Shown here: in pieces, positions 1-7,338 of the stretch
Layout of the letters: every line of letters begins with the position of its first letter
How positions within the stretch are numbered: the first letter of the stretch is position 1
Assembly: GCA_900554645.1 (NCBI GenBank)
Contig: USIE01000008.1
Coordinates: 1-40,822 of the forward strand
Length of the DNA stretch: 40,822 nt
Direction: 5' to 3'
Source of the DNA: an uncultured Collinsella sp.
GTDB taxonomy: Bacteria; Actinomycetota; Coriobacteriia; Coriobacteriales; Coriobacteriaceae
Position numbers and translations under genes: made by a program
Notes under the pieces: generated by a model
Databases searched by the model: none
Told to the model about the DNA's origin: nothing
The model's input: the letters and a program-made list of their open reading frames with translations, nothing else

Positions 1-16
1 CTTCGTTAAACGGACG

Positions 17-898
17 CTAGGGAGCCACCCTTACACCAACATTTTCGACGCAATCCAAGTAGTTGAATTGAACATCGCAAGCCTCGATATCCTTATCATT
101 TATAAAGGAAGAGACTGTTTTATAGATGTTGTTCGTGTCGACTACGGCATTAAAATGAATATATTTGTTGCGTTCAGGATGGTTGTCTAAAATCATATGA
201 ACATTGTCTATAACTGCTTGGTATGAGGACTCACCATTAGCGTAATGCCTAGACTTATCATGGATTTGCTGCGGCCCGTCAAGACTGATTAACAAATAGA
301 ATTCATGCCCAGAATCGAAGAAGAATTTAACCATATCTTCAGATAAAAGAGAGCAATTGGTTGTAATTCGAAATGAGATGTGTTTTCCTTCAAATACCTG
401 TTCTGCATATTGAGTAATTAGCTTAATTTCACTAAATCGAAGGAGAGGTTCTCCTCCATAAAATGCTACGACCGGGTTTGGGTTGTCAATCGAGTGCATC
501 TTAAAGAATTCGATTGCATGTTTGGCCGTCGAAACAGACATAGAGTTATGACTGTGGGTTCTGTTGTATAAGGAGTTTTCGGAATAGATACAGTAATCAC
601 ATCGGAAGTTGCAAGATTGAGTCAGCTGAAGGGTTATCATCCGTAAATTTCTTTCCAGCTTAACTTTCAAAAGGTCAATTGATGGATAAGCGACATTCTG
701 CAATGGCGAATCGCAGCAGTAGCCACATGATTGTAGTAACTGGAATTCTTGGTCTGATTTATAGGAGTCGGGGCAAACTTCGCCTGCTTGGACTTCTGAG
801 ATGTAATTGAAGAGATCTTTGCTTACTGCAAGTATCTCGTTTCGATTGGCATCATAAATGTAGTGGCCCAAGAGGGTCTTTATGGGTAGAACTAACAT
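17..898 (-). CDS. Radical SAM peptide maturase-like protein, C-terminally short
   Basis: A radical SAM enzyme, probably a modifier of a ribosomally made peptide. The CxxxCxxC iron-sulfur motif (SCNFRCDYC) lies at about residues 96-103 and the GGEP SAM motif at 148-151, counted from the chosen start. The first 85 or so residues resemble the N-terminal peptide-recognition region of RiPP maturases. I chose the ATG at 896-898 because a GAGG element lies 8 bases upstream; the longer ATG at 914-916 has no ribosome binding site. The protein is about 293 residues, whereas SPASM-type maturases usually run 400-500, and it stops at 17-19 just after the radical SAM core, with no cysteine-rich C-terminal domain. 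The same frame stays open after the stop to the window edge, so an in-frame nonsense mutation is possible. The DNA is clearly AT-richer than the rest of the window, which suggests transfer. Its substrate is not visible. Confidence 0.8.
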   Translation of the reverse strand: MLVLPIKTLLGHYIYDANRNEILAVSKDLFNYISEVQAGEVCPDSYKSDQEFQLLQSCGYCCDSPLQNVAYPSIDLLKVKLERNLRMITLQLTQSCNFRCDYCIYSENSLYNRTHSHNSMSVSTAKHAIEFFKMHSIDNPNPVVAFYGGEPLLRFSEIKLITQYAEQVFEGKHISFRITTNCSLLSEDMVKFFFDSGHEFYLLISLDGPQQIHDKSRHYANGESSYQAVIDNVHMILDNHPERNKYIHFNAVVDTNNIYKTVSSFINDKDIEACDVQFNYLDCVENVGVRVAP

Positions 899-916
899 CT
901 CTACCGCCTCTTTCAT

Positions 917-956
917 TTCACTAATGTTATTTTAGTGAACTAAGATGTTTACTAAA
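917..956. promoter_or_regulatory. Repeated dyad operator upstream of the radical SAM gene
   Basis: TTCACTAA (917-924) and TTAGTGAA (932-939) form a perfect 8-bp inverted repeat. A third half-site, GTTTACTAAA (947-956), is an inverted copy of TTTAGTGAAC (931-940) with one mismatch. Three related half-sites between the putative promoter and the start codon look like a repressor operator. The regulator is not in the window. Confidence 0.45.
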
Positions 957-984
957 AGGTAACCATTTATAAACGTATTGTCAA
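956..984 (-). promoter_or_regulatory. Candidate promoter for the radical SAM gene
   Basis: On the minus strand a perfect -35 hexamer TTGACA (979-984) is followed after 17 bases by TACCTT (956-961), a weak -10. The -10 abuts the TTAGTGAA-type dyads. The spacing is ideal but the -10 matches only half of the consensus. Confidence 0.4.
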
Positions 985-1218
985 ACATATATTGCTAAAA
1001 CAGAAACAATTTATAGACTGAGTGGTCGTATCCTTTGGGCGATTGCTTCTATAATCTAGCCTTCGCTGCTGTCGGGAGGGAAGGTCTAGGACTCCGTTAT
1101 CATGTTGAAACGCTTTAACTAATTTGACGTTCTCACGTGTTTTTTGTTTCAAAAGCGTTAGGATGGGACTCGTAGCGTGGGGCGTAATGGGTGCCCCGCA
1201 CACGATGGGAGGCTATCA

Positions 1219-2385
1219 ATGGCTAATCGTTTCGTTCTCAACACCATTTCTTATCATGGTTCCGGCGCCATCAAGGAGATTCCCGGCGAGCTCCAGCGTC
1301 GCGGCTACAAGAAGATCTTCGTCTGCTCCGATCCCGATCTGGTCAAGTTTGGCGTTACCGCTAAGGTGACCGACGAGCTCGACGCTGCCGGCATCGCTTG
1401 GAGCCTCTACTCCGAGATCAAGCCCAACCCCACTATCCAGAACGTCAAGGACGGCGTCGAGGCCTTCAAGGCCGCCGAGGCTGACGCTATCGTGACCATC
1501 GGTGGCGGCTCCTCCATGGACACCGCCAAGGCTATCGGCATCATCATCAACAACCCCGAGTTCGCCGACGTCCGCAGCCTCGAGGGCGTTGCTCCCACTA
1601 AGAACCACGCCGTGTTCACCATCGCTGTGCCGACGACTGCCGGTACCGCCGCCGAGGTGACCATCAACTACGTCATCACCGACCCCGAGAAGGTCCGCAA
1701 GTTCGTGTGCGTCGACACCAACGACGCCCCCGAGGTCGCCGTCGTCGACCCCGATATGATGGCCTCCATGCCCGCCGGCCTGACCGCCTCTACCGGCATG
1801 GACGCTCTGACCCACGCCATCGAGGGCTACACCACCAAGGGCGCTTGGGAGCTCTCCGACATGTTCCACTTTGAGGCCATTAAACTGATCAGCGAGAATC
1901 TGCGCGACTCTGTCGCCGAGGCCAAGTCCGGTCAGCCCGGCTCCGGCCGCGAGGGCATGGCTCTTGGTCAGTATGTCGCCGGCATGGGCTTCTCTAACGT
2001 CGGCCTGGGCATCGATCACGCCATGGCTCACACCCTGTCCGCTCACTACGACACCCCGCACGGCGTCGCTTGCGCCATGCTGCTGCCGATCGCCATGGAG
2101 TTCAACAAGCCGGTTTGCACCGAGCGCCTGGCCAAGGTTGCCGTCGCCATGGGCGTTGACACCACGGGCATGAGCACCGACGAGGCTGCTGACGCCGCTA
2201 TCGCCGCCGTCAAGCAGCTTTCCGCCGACGTGAACATCCCGCACGTCTGCGAGGCTATGAAGGCTGACGAGATCGAGGTCCTGGCCAAGGACGCCATGGC
2301 CGACGCCTGCTTCCCGGGTAACCCGCGCGAGGCGACGCTCGACGACGTCATCGAGCTCTTCAAGAAGATCTGCCCGGCTGCCTAA
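1219..2385 (+). CDS. fucO: Lactaldehyde reductase / iron-containing alcohol dehydrogenase
   Basis: Reduces lactaldehyde to 1,2-propanediol with NADH, regenerating NAD+ at the end of anaerobic fucose or rhamnose breakdown. The 388-residue protein matches the length and recalled sequence of E. coli FucO closely, including long identical stretches around residues 111-123 and 139-154. The nucleotide-binding GGGSSMD is at 95-101. The iron ligands are visible as Asp195 and His199 in GMDALTHA, and His267 and His281. The start is the ATG at 1219, six bases after a perfect GGGAGG; an in-frame ATG at 1177 lacks such a site. No other fucose genes are in the window, so the physiological substrate is inferred from the family; broader aldehyde or diol oxidoreductase activity is possible. 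A LacI-type palindrome upstream suggests sugar control. Confidence 0.9.
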   Translation: MANRFVLNTISYHGSGAIKEIPGELQRRGYKKIFVCSDPDLVKFGVTAKVTDELDAAGIAWSLYSEIKPNPTIQNVKDGVEAFKAAEADAIVTIGGGSSMDTAKAIGIIINNPEFADVRSLEGVAPTKNHAVFTIAVPTTAGTAAEVTINYVITDPEKVRKFVCVDTNDAPEVAVVDPDMMASMPAGLTASTGMDALTHAIEGYTTKGAWELSDMFHFEAIKLISENLRDSVAEAKSGQPGSGREGMALGQYVAGMGFSNVGLGIDHAMAHTLSAHYDTPHGVACAMLLPIAMEFNKPVCTERLAKVAVAMGVDTTGMSTDEAADAAIAAVKQLSADVNIPHVCEAMKADEIEVLAKDAMADACFPGNPREATLDDVIELFKKICPAA

Positions 2386-2499
2386 CTTGGTTCGGCGGGC
2401 GCTGTTCGGAAGAGCTCGATGGGTTGTCTCGCTAGGTAAATAATTGTGCGCGGTGGTATTGTTGCTGTGGGTTTAATTCGACATGAAAGGGTGACTTTG

Positions 2500-3528
2500 G
2501 TGTCCAAGATGGATTCTACGCTCTCTTACATTACTGACCAGTTGAAGGCGCTTACCTCGATTGCTTCGCCTACCGGCTATACCCGTGCGGCGACTGATTA
2601 TCTAATGGAAACGTTGCGCGATATGGGCTTTGGCCCTGAGCGTTCCAATAAGGGCAACGTGCTGGTTGAGCTTGGTGGCGAGGGCGAGCCACTCGTGCTG
2701 GCGAGTCATGTCGATACCCTGGGCGCTATGGTTCGCTCCATCAAGGACAATGGTCGCCTGCGTCCCACGACGCTTGGTGGGCACCAGTGGTCTACGGCCG
2801 ATGGCGAGAACTGCACCGTCTACACGCGTGACGGTAATGTCTACACGGGTGTGGTCCTCAATACCGAGCCTTCGGCGCATGTGGCCGACGAGCCGGTCAA
2901 GACCATCGAGAAGAACATGGAAATCCTGCTCGATGAGAATGTCGACAGTAAGGACGATGTGCTTGAGCTGGGCATTCAGACCGGCGACATCATCGCTATG
3001 GATCCGCGTACCACGGTGACGGAGAGCGGCTACATCAAGAGTCGCTTCCTTGACGACAAACTGTCGGCATCGATTCTGCTGGGTTTGGCCCGCGCCGTTG
3101 CTGACGGCGAGGTGTCGCTCTCGCGCAAGGTGTCGCTGCTCTTTACCGTGTACGAGGAGGTCGGCCACGGTGGTGCCTTTGTGCCGGCCGACACGCGCGA
3201 GATGATCAGCGTGGACATGGGCTGCGTGGGCGACGACCTGGGCTGCACCGAGCGCATGGTGTCGATTTGCGCCAAGGATTCGGGTGGCCCCTACAACTAC
3301 GATCTGGTGACCACGCTGTCCAATATCGCGCGCGAGCTCGAGCTCGATTACGCCATCGACGTGTACCCGCATTACGGATCGGACGTCGAGGCCACGCTCT
3401 CTGCCGGCTACGATATCCGCCACGGCCTGATCGGCCCCGGCGTGTACGCGAGCCACAACTACGAGCGCAGCCACATGGACGGCGTGCGTAACACCTACGA
3501 GCTCGTCCGCGCCTACGTGCAGCGCTAG
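2500..3528 (+). CDS. M42 family metallopeptidase (glutamyl aminopeptidase-like)
   Basis: Cytosolic di-metal aminopeptidase that removes N-terminal residues from short peptides; the family usually assembles into hollow tetrahedral complexes. Expected metal and catalytic residues are present in order: His70 and Asp72 in LASHVDTLG, Asp185 in FLDDK, Glu219/Glu220 in YEEVGHG, Asp239 in VDMGC and a His in ASHNYERSH near residue 319. The length of 342 residues is normal. I start at the GTG at 2500, five bases after AAGGGTGA; the upstream in-frame GTG at 2446 has no good site, and the ATG at 2509 is an alternative. The gene stands 114 bases after fucO. Some M42 homologues are labelled endoglucanase (cellulase M), which is probably a misnomer. 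A strong hairpin follows the stop. Confidence 0.85.
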   Translation: MSKMDSTLSYITDQLKALTSIASPTGYTRAATDYLMETLRDMGFGPERSNKGNVLVELGGEGEPLVLASHVDTLGAMVRSIKDNGRLRPTTLGGHQWSTADGENCTVYTRDGNVYTGVVLNTEPSAHVADEPVKTIEKNMEILLDENVDSKDDVLELGIQTGDIIAMDPRTTVTESGYIKSRFLDDKLSASILLGLARAVADGEVSLSRKVSLLFTVYEEVGHGGAFVPADTREMISVDMGCVGDDLGCTERMVSICAKDSGGPYNYDLVTTLSNIARELELDYAIDVYPHYGSDVEATLSAGYDIRHGLIGPGVYASHNYERSHMDGVRNTYELVRAYVQR

Positions 3529-3535
3529 GGGAGCA

Positions 3536-3573
3536 GCGGCCTCGGCTGGCACAGCAGTACCGACCGAGGCCGC
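3536..3573 (+). terminator. Hairpin after the M42 peptidase gene
   Basis: A perfect 10-bp stem (3536-3545 with 3564-3573, GCGGCCTCGG) lies just past the stop codon. It lacks a U-tract, so it may be a transcript-end stabiliser or a Rho-assisted end rather than a classical terminator. Confidence 0.5.
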
Positions 3574-3579
3574 CCTCTC

Positions 3580-3650
3580 TAAGTTGCGGTGAAATAGGGA
3601 CTGTTTAGCGGCCTGAAACGCTTAAACAGTCCCTATTTCACCGCAACTTA
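3580..3650. repeat. Large intergenic palindrome, TTGCGGTGAAATAGGGACTG family
   Basis: Two perfectly complementary 28-base arms (3580-3607 and 3623-3650) flank a 15-base centre, giving one of the strongest hairpins in the window. A related copy lies at 14734-14796, which shares TTGCGGTG, GGACTG and the same fold. It sits between convergent genes (M42 peptidase and mnmA) and could end transcription from both sides, but two dispersed copies suggest a REP/MITE-like element. Confidence 0.75.
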
Positions 3651-3664
3651 TGAAGGGGATGGGG

Positions 3665-4765
3665 CTATTTGATGGCGCCGGTCACCGTACCGCCGCCGAG
3701 GACGACGTCGCCGCGGTAGACTACGACGGCCTGGCCGGGCGCGATGGCGCGCTGGGGCTCGTCAAAGGTCACGAGCATCTGCCCGTCGGCACCGCGCGTA
3801 AGGGTCGCCGCCTGGTCCTTCTGGCGGTAGCGGTACTTGGCGTCCACGCGAATGCCGCCGGCGTCCAGCTCGGCCTCCATGCATGCGTCCGGCGCGCTCC
3901 AGATCCACTCATCGGCCGTGAGGGCAGCGGCGGTCAGGTCCTCTGCCTCGCCCAGATGCACAATGTTGCTGGCGGCATCGACGCCCGTTACGTACACGGG
4001 ATGCGCCATCGCGACACCCAGGCCCTTGCGCTGGCCGATGGTATAGCGCAGCGCGCCATTGTGGCGCCCGACCACGCTGCCGTCGCGCCACACAATGTCG
4101 CCCGGTGCAGCGGGATGTCCGCAGCGGCGCTCGATATAGCCCGCGCAGTCACCGTCCGCGATAAAGCAGATATCCTCGCTCTCGGCTTTCTTGGCGTTTA
4201 TGAAGCCCTGCTCGGCGGCTATACGGCGCACGTCGCGCTCTTTGTCCAGGCCTGCCAGCGGAAAGATCGTGTGCGCGAGGCGCTCTTGCGTAAGCGAATA
4301 CAAAAAATAGCTCTGGTCTTTTTTGGGGTCCTCGCCGCGATGCAGCTGCCAGGTGCCATCGGGCGCCTGGCTCGTCTTGGCGTAGTGGCCCGTGGCGATA
4401 TAGTCGCAGCCCATGTCCAGCGCAGCGTCCAGCAGCGCGCCAAACTTGATGTGGCGGTTGCAGATGATGCAGGGGTTGGGCGTCAGTCCCTCCTGGTAGG
4501 CGGTCACAAAGCGCTCGATTACGCTGCGGTCGAACGTCTGCTGCAGGTCGAGCACGTGGTGGGGGATGCCGATACGCTCGGCAACGGCCTTCGCGTCGGC
4601 GATGTCGCGGTCGACCTTGCTCATGCCCGTGACAGGATCGGGCGCGGGGCAGGTGAGGCGCATGGTGGCGCCAACGCATTCGTAGCCCTGGCTTTTGAGC
4701 AGGTACGCGGTCACGCTGGAATCGACGCCGCCGCTCATGGCGACGAGCACGCGCTTGTTGTGCAT
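3665..4765 (-). CDS. mnmA: tRNA-specific 2-thiouridylase MnmA
   Basis: Installs the 2-thio group on the wobble uridine of tRNA-Lys, tRNA-Glu and tRNA-Gln, using ATP to adenylate the base and a persulfide sulfur donor. The 366-residue protein has the PP-loop SGGVDS at 11-16, the catalytic Cys99 in NPC, the second active-site Cys200 in SEDIC, the TGHYAK segment near 125-130 and a C-terminal beta-barrel region. The start is backed by AAGGAGAA seven bases upstream. It lies downstream of cysK on the same strand, but a clear terminator (4795-4833) separates them, so it probably has its own promoter. With cysK and the Rrf2 regulator it makes a sulfur block; in many bacteria a cysteine desulfurase takes this place, and none is seen here. 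Confidence 0.96.
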   Translation of the reverse strand: MHNKRVLVAMSGGVDSSVTAYLLKSQGYECVGATMRLTCPAPDPVTGMSKVDRDIADAKAVAERIGIPHHVLDLQQTFDRSVIERFVTAYQEGLTPNPCIICNRHIKFGALLDAALDMGCDYIATGHYAKTSQAPDGTWQLHRGEDPKKDQSYFLYSLTQERLAHTIFPLAGLDKERDVRRIAAEQGFINAKKAESEDICFIADGDCAGYIERRCGHPAAPGDIVWRDGSVVGRHNGALRYTIGQRKGLGVAMAHPVYVTGVDAASNIVHLGEAEDLTAAALTADEWIWSAPDACMEAELDAGGIRVDAKYRYRQKDQAATLTRGADGQMLVTFDEPQRAIAPGQAVVVYRGDVVLGGGTVTGAIK

Positions 4766-4794
4766 GGGGAGGTTCTCCTTGGTGGCATGCGGCC

Positions 4795-4833
4795 AAAAAA
4801 GAAAAGCGGCGCGGGAGGCTGGTTCCGCGCCGC
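4795..4833 (-). terminator. Intrinsic terminator after cysK
   Basis: Read on the minus strand, a perfect 9-bp stem GCGGCGCGG/CCGCGCCGC (4806-4814, 4825-4833) is followed by TTTTCTTTTTT. It lies between cysK and mnmA and should separate their transcripts. Confidence 0.85.
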
Positions 4834-4946
4834 AGACATTGTAGCAAGTTCGGGTGCTTCGTGGGACACCCTAACGAGATGGGCTCAGGCCGCCAGAAGA
4901 GAGGGGAGACCGGCGTGCCTTGGGCCTATCGACAAGAGACGGACCC

Positions 4947-5885
4947 TTAGTCCTGGAAGAGTGCCGTGGACAGGTAGCGCTCGCCGGTATCGGCAAGCAG
5001 GGCCACGATGGTCTTGCCCTCGTTCTCGGGGCGCTTGGCCAACTGCAGCGCGGCCCACACGGCGGCGCCGGACGAAATGCCCACGAGCACGCCCTCCTTG
5101 TTGCCCACGGCGCGACCGGTAGCAAAAGCGTCCTCGTTCTCGACGGGGATGATCTCGTCATAGACCTGGGTGTCGAGGACGTCGGGCACAAAGCCGGCGC
5201 CGATGCCCTGGATCTTATGCGGACCGGCCTGACCCTTGGAGAGCACCGGAGAGGTGGCGGGCTCGACAGCGACGACCTTGATCTCGGGGTTCTGCTCCTT
5301 GAGGAACTCACCCACGCCGGTCACGGTGCCGCCGGTGCCAACGCCGGCGACGAAGATGTCGACCTTGCCGTCGGTATCGTCCCAGATCTCGGGGCCGGTC
5401 GTGGCCTTGTGGATGGCGGGGTTCGCGGGGTTCACAAACTGACCGGCGATGATGCTGTTGGGGGTCTCCTTCTGCAGCTCCTCGGCCTTGGCGATAGCGC
5501 CCTTCATGCCCTTGGAGCCGTCGGTGAGTACGAGCTGCGCGCCGTACGCCTGCATGAGCTTGCGGCGCTCGACGGACATAGTCTCGGGCATGGTGATGAT
5601 CACCTTGTAGCCGCGGGCGGCCGCCACGGAGGCGATGCCGACGCCGGTGTTGCCGCTCGTGGGCTCGATGATGGTGTAATCGCCGCCGCGCACGAGCTTG
5701 CCGGCCTTCTCGGCCTCGTCAATCATATTCTTGGCGACGCGGTCCTTAACGGAGCCGGCGGGGTTGAAGTACTCGAGCTTGACGAGCACGCGGGCCTTGA
5801 GGTCCTCGTCGGCCTCAAAGTGGGTGAGCTCCAGAAGCGGAGTGTGGCCGATAAGCTGATCGATGGACGTGTAAACCTTGCTCAT
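4947..5885 (-). CDS. cysK: Cysteine synthase (O-acetylserine sulfhydrylase)
   Basis: PLP-dependent enzyme making cysteine from O-acetylserine and sulfide. The PLP lysine is Lys47 in NPAGSVKDR, the substrate and phosphate loop TSGNTG is at 76-81, and the glycine-rich [10 protein letters not shown] phosphate-binding loop is present. At 312 residues it has the usual CysK length. GGAGGT lies seven bases before the ATG. It is transcribed divergently from the Rrf2 gene across a 253-bp region with CCTA/TAGG dyads, one overlapping its predicted -35; this arrangement suggests control by that regulator, as CymR controls cysteine genes in Firmicutes. No serine acetyltransferase gene is adjacent. Confidence 0.96.
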   Translation of the reverse strand: MSKVYTSIDQLIGHTPLLELTHFEADEDLKARVLVKLEYFNPAGSVKDRVAKNMIDEAEKAGKLVRGGDYTIIEPTSGNTGVGIASVAAARGYKVIITMPETMSVERRKLMQAYGAQLVLTDGSKGMKGAIAKAEELQKETPNSIIAGQFVNPANPAIHKATTGPEIWDDTDGKVDIFVAGVGTGGTVTGVGEFLKEQNPEIKVVAVEPATSPVLSKGQAGPHKIQGIGAGFVPDVLDTQVYDEIIPVENEDAFATGRAVGNKEGVLVGISSGAAVWAALQLAKRPENEGKTIVALLADTGERYLSTALFQD

Positions 5886-5941
5886 GGTGAACCTCCAAAG
5901 TGTTCAAGTTGCTGGATACCGTGTGGTTTTACGGTGTGTCT

Positions 5942-5985
5942 AACAGCCAAACCCACAAACCTAATAGGTTGTTCGTTTAGCTGTT
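5942..5985. promoter_or_regulatory. Nested palindrome in the cysK leader
   Basis: An outer inverted repeat, AACAGCCAAAC (5942-5952) with GTTTAGCTGTT (5975-5985), has one mismatch. Inside it is a perfect 13-bp palindrome AACCTAATAGGTT (5958-5970). Downstream of the predicted cysK -10, this would lie in the cysK leader and could be an Rrf2 operator or an RNA hairpin. Confidence 0.5.
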
Positions 5986-5992
5986 GGAAAGC

Positions 5993-6025
5993 ATAGTAGA
6001 CAGTAAAGCCTAGTAATGCAATAGG
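5993..6025 (-). promoter_or_regulatory. Candidate cysK promoter with overlapping dyad
   Basis: On the minus strand TTGCAT (6016-6021) and TACTAT (5993-5998) are 17 bases apart. The -35 lies inside CCTATTGCATTACTAGG (6009-6025), an interrupted CCTA/TAGG dyad like the one at 5958-5970, so a bound repressor would block polymerase. Confidence 0.45.
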
Positions 6026-6074
6026 AAAAAGATATTTATTGCAAGATGATTAACCCGCTGGACTGGAACGGGAG

Positions 6075-6102
6075 TTTTCAAAACCAATTTTTCGGCTAGA
6101 AT
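6075..6102 (+). promoter_or_regulatory. Candidate promoter of the Rrf2 regulator gene
   Basis: TTTTCA (6075-6080) and TAGAAT (6097-6102) are 16 bases apart and lie 37 bases before the start codon. Confidence 0.45.
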
Positions 6103-6138
6103 TTCTACGAATTAAAAGACCGAAAGGCAGCACTATAT

Positions 6139-6567
6139 ATGTTGGTTTCTACTAAGGGCAGGTACGCCCTGCGCGTTATGGTCGACCTGGCCGAGCACCA
6201 GGCGGCTGGCCGTATCCCGCTTAAAGAGATTGCGGCACGTCAGGGTATTTCGGAGAAGTACCTCGAGAATATTCTGGCGACGCTCGTGCGCGCCAACATG
6301 CTCTCGGGCATGCGCGGCAAGGGCGGCGGCTATGTGCTCACGCGCTCGCCCGAGCAGTACACGGTGGGCGAGATCCTGCGCCTGACCGAGGGGAGTCTGG
6401 CGCCGGTCGCATGCTTGGACGGTGACTGCAAGGGCTGTTCGCGCTCGGATGAGTGCCCCACGCTCGATGTGTGGAAGAACCTGGACAAGCTCATCAACGA
6501 CTACCTCGACGGCGTGACGCTCGACCAACTTGTCGCTCACAACGAGGGCTACGACTACGTGATCTAG
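6139..6567 (+). CDS. Rrf2 family transcriptional regulator with four cysteines
   Basis: DNA-binding regulator of the IscR/CymR/NsrR group. The N-terminus matches the family hallmark STKGRYALRVM, and the winged helix spans about residues 25-70 with a GKGGGYVL wing. Cys92, Cys97, Cys100 and Cys106 form a cluster at the place where IscR carries its three [2Fe-2S] cysteines; CymR lacks these. That points to an iron-sulfur sensor. It is divergent from cysK, so it most likely controls cysteine or iron-sulfur supply and perhaps itself. The 142-residue length is normal. The start follows AAAGG by 11 bases. Whether it is functionally CymR-like or IscR-like cannot be settled from sequence alone. Confidence 0.88.
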   Translation: MLVSTKGRYALRVMVDLAEHQAAGRIPLKEIAARQGISEKYLENILATLVRANMLSGMRGKGGGYVLTRSPEQYTVGEILRLTEGSLAPVACLDGDCKGCSRSDECPTLDVWKNLDKLINDYLDGVTLDQLVAHNEGYDYVI

Positions 6568-6633
6568 CCCCACCTGCCGCGTGGGGACAGGGTGGAAATG
6601 GAAGAATTTCTGACCCTCTGAGACTGGACAAAG

Positions 6634-6670
6634 AAGGCCGCCCATTTTTGCGATGGGCGGCCTTTGCTTT
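6634..6670. terminator. Shared terminator between convergent genes
   Basis: A perfect 11-bp stem (AAGGCCGCCCA at 6634-6644 with 6654-6664) is followed by TTTGCTTT on the plus strand and preceded by A-rich sequence. It can end both the Rrf2 gene and the convergent membrane protein gene. Confidence 0.75.
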
Positions 6671-6701
6671 GAGCTTCTGTGACTCCTGACGACGGATTGT
6701 T

Positions 6702-7067
6702 TTAATCGTTGGCGACGCCGTCGAGGATGCTGCGCATGATGGACACCAGGATGCTGCCCATAAAGGCCGAGCCAAAGCTGGCGATAGAAATGCCGGCGCC
6801 TAGGAGATTAACCGACAGGTAACTGGCGAGCTCGAGCATAAAGCTGTTGACCACAAGCTGGAAAATGCCCAGCGTAATAATGGTGAGCGGCAGCGAAATG
6901 ACCGTGAGGAACGGCTTTACGAGCGAGTCGACGATGTTCAGGAACAGCCCCACAAAGGCAAAACAGACCCAGGCTTCGGCAAAACCGAAGGGTTGGATGC
7001 CGGGGACGAGAAACGTGGCGATCGCAATGGCGATCGAGGTGAAGAGCCAGTTAAGCATAAAGCGCAT
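6702..7067 (-). CDS. Small membrane protein of the YvlD / phage holin IV superfamily
   Basis: A 121-residue integral membrane protein with about four hydrophobic segments and the family pattern of an N-terminal WLFTSIAIAIATFLVPGI helix, a central VKPFLTVISLPLTIITLG segment and a C-terminal GSAFMGSILVSI segment. Members are known as YvlD or mycobacterial phage holin superfamily IV and are linked to envelope stress in Bacillus; the biochemical role is not established. I start at the ATG at 7065-7067, which has AAAGGGATCA eight bases upstream; an extended frame to 7118 lacks support. It is convergent with the Rrf2 gene and shares a terminator with it. Confidence 0.75.
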   Translation of the reverse strand: MRFMLNWLFTSIAIAIATFLVPGIQPFGFAEAWVCFAFVGLFLNIVDSLVKPFLTVISLPLTIITLGIFQLVVNSFMLELASYLSVNLLGAGISIASFGSAFMGSILVSIMRSILDGVAND

Positions 7068-7224
7068 GGTGTGATCCCTTTCTGCGCAGACGGTGTGTCG
7101 CTTTGTTTGGACGCCCATTGTCGCAAATATTCGTGGAGCTTACGTGCGCATTTAGTTTCAAAACGGCGTTCGTCCTGAAAAACGCGCCGCTTGCAGAGAG
7201 TCTTGTCGCTTTAGTTTGGTGGTG

Positions 7225-7233
7225 TGCTACACT
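7225..7233 (+). promoter_or_regulatory. Extended -10 before the YerC-type regulator
   Basis: TGCTACACT carries the TGn extension plus TACACT at 7228-7233. The nearest -35-like hexamer, TTGTCG (7203-7208), is 19 bases away. The leader would be about 100 bases long. Confidence 0.35.
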
Positions 7234-7338
7234 GCTACGGGCAAATGCCCCATGCATTGTTTTATTGCATATTACGGGCGAACGATGCCCGATGTCAGTA
7301 TCAACTTCGATGCCTTTTGGCGGGTTTGGCGGTGATCG

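Larger units (their letters stand above)
917..1218. other. Intergenic region between the AT-rich end and fucO
   Basis: No convincing gene here. Composition shifts from AT-rich to GC-rich across this stretch, so it probably holds the junction of an acquired segment. A 16-bp near-palindrome, GTTGAAACGCTTTAAC, sits at 1104-1119, and its core AACGCTTT recurs inverted as AAAGCGTT at 1152-1159; this resembles a LacI-family operator upstream of fucO. A GGGGC/GCCCC hairpin (1179-1197) follows. The fucO ribosome binding site GGGAGG is at 1207-1212. Confidence 0.4.

Noticed and set aside
967..1203. A 78-codon minus-strand frame between the radical SAM gene and fucO
   Set aside because: No ribosome binding site, no recognisable family, unusual residue make-up, and it overlaps the fucO ribosome binding site and the putative operator.
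3650..5122. A 490-codon plus-strand frame over mnmA
   Set aside because: Antisense shadow of mnmA, which has all catalytic motifs and a good ribosome binding site.
6588..6634. Possible third palindrome-family fragment after the Rrf2 gene (GTGGGGACAGGG)
   Set aside because: Only a short similarity to the GGGGACGG arm and no matching second arm; the region is explained by the adjacent terminator.
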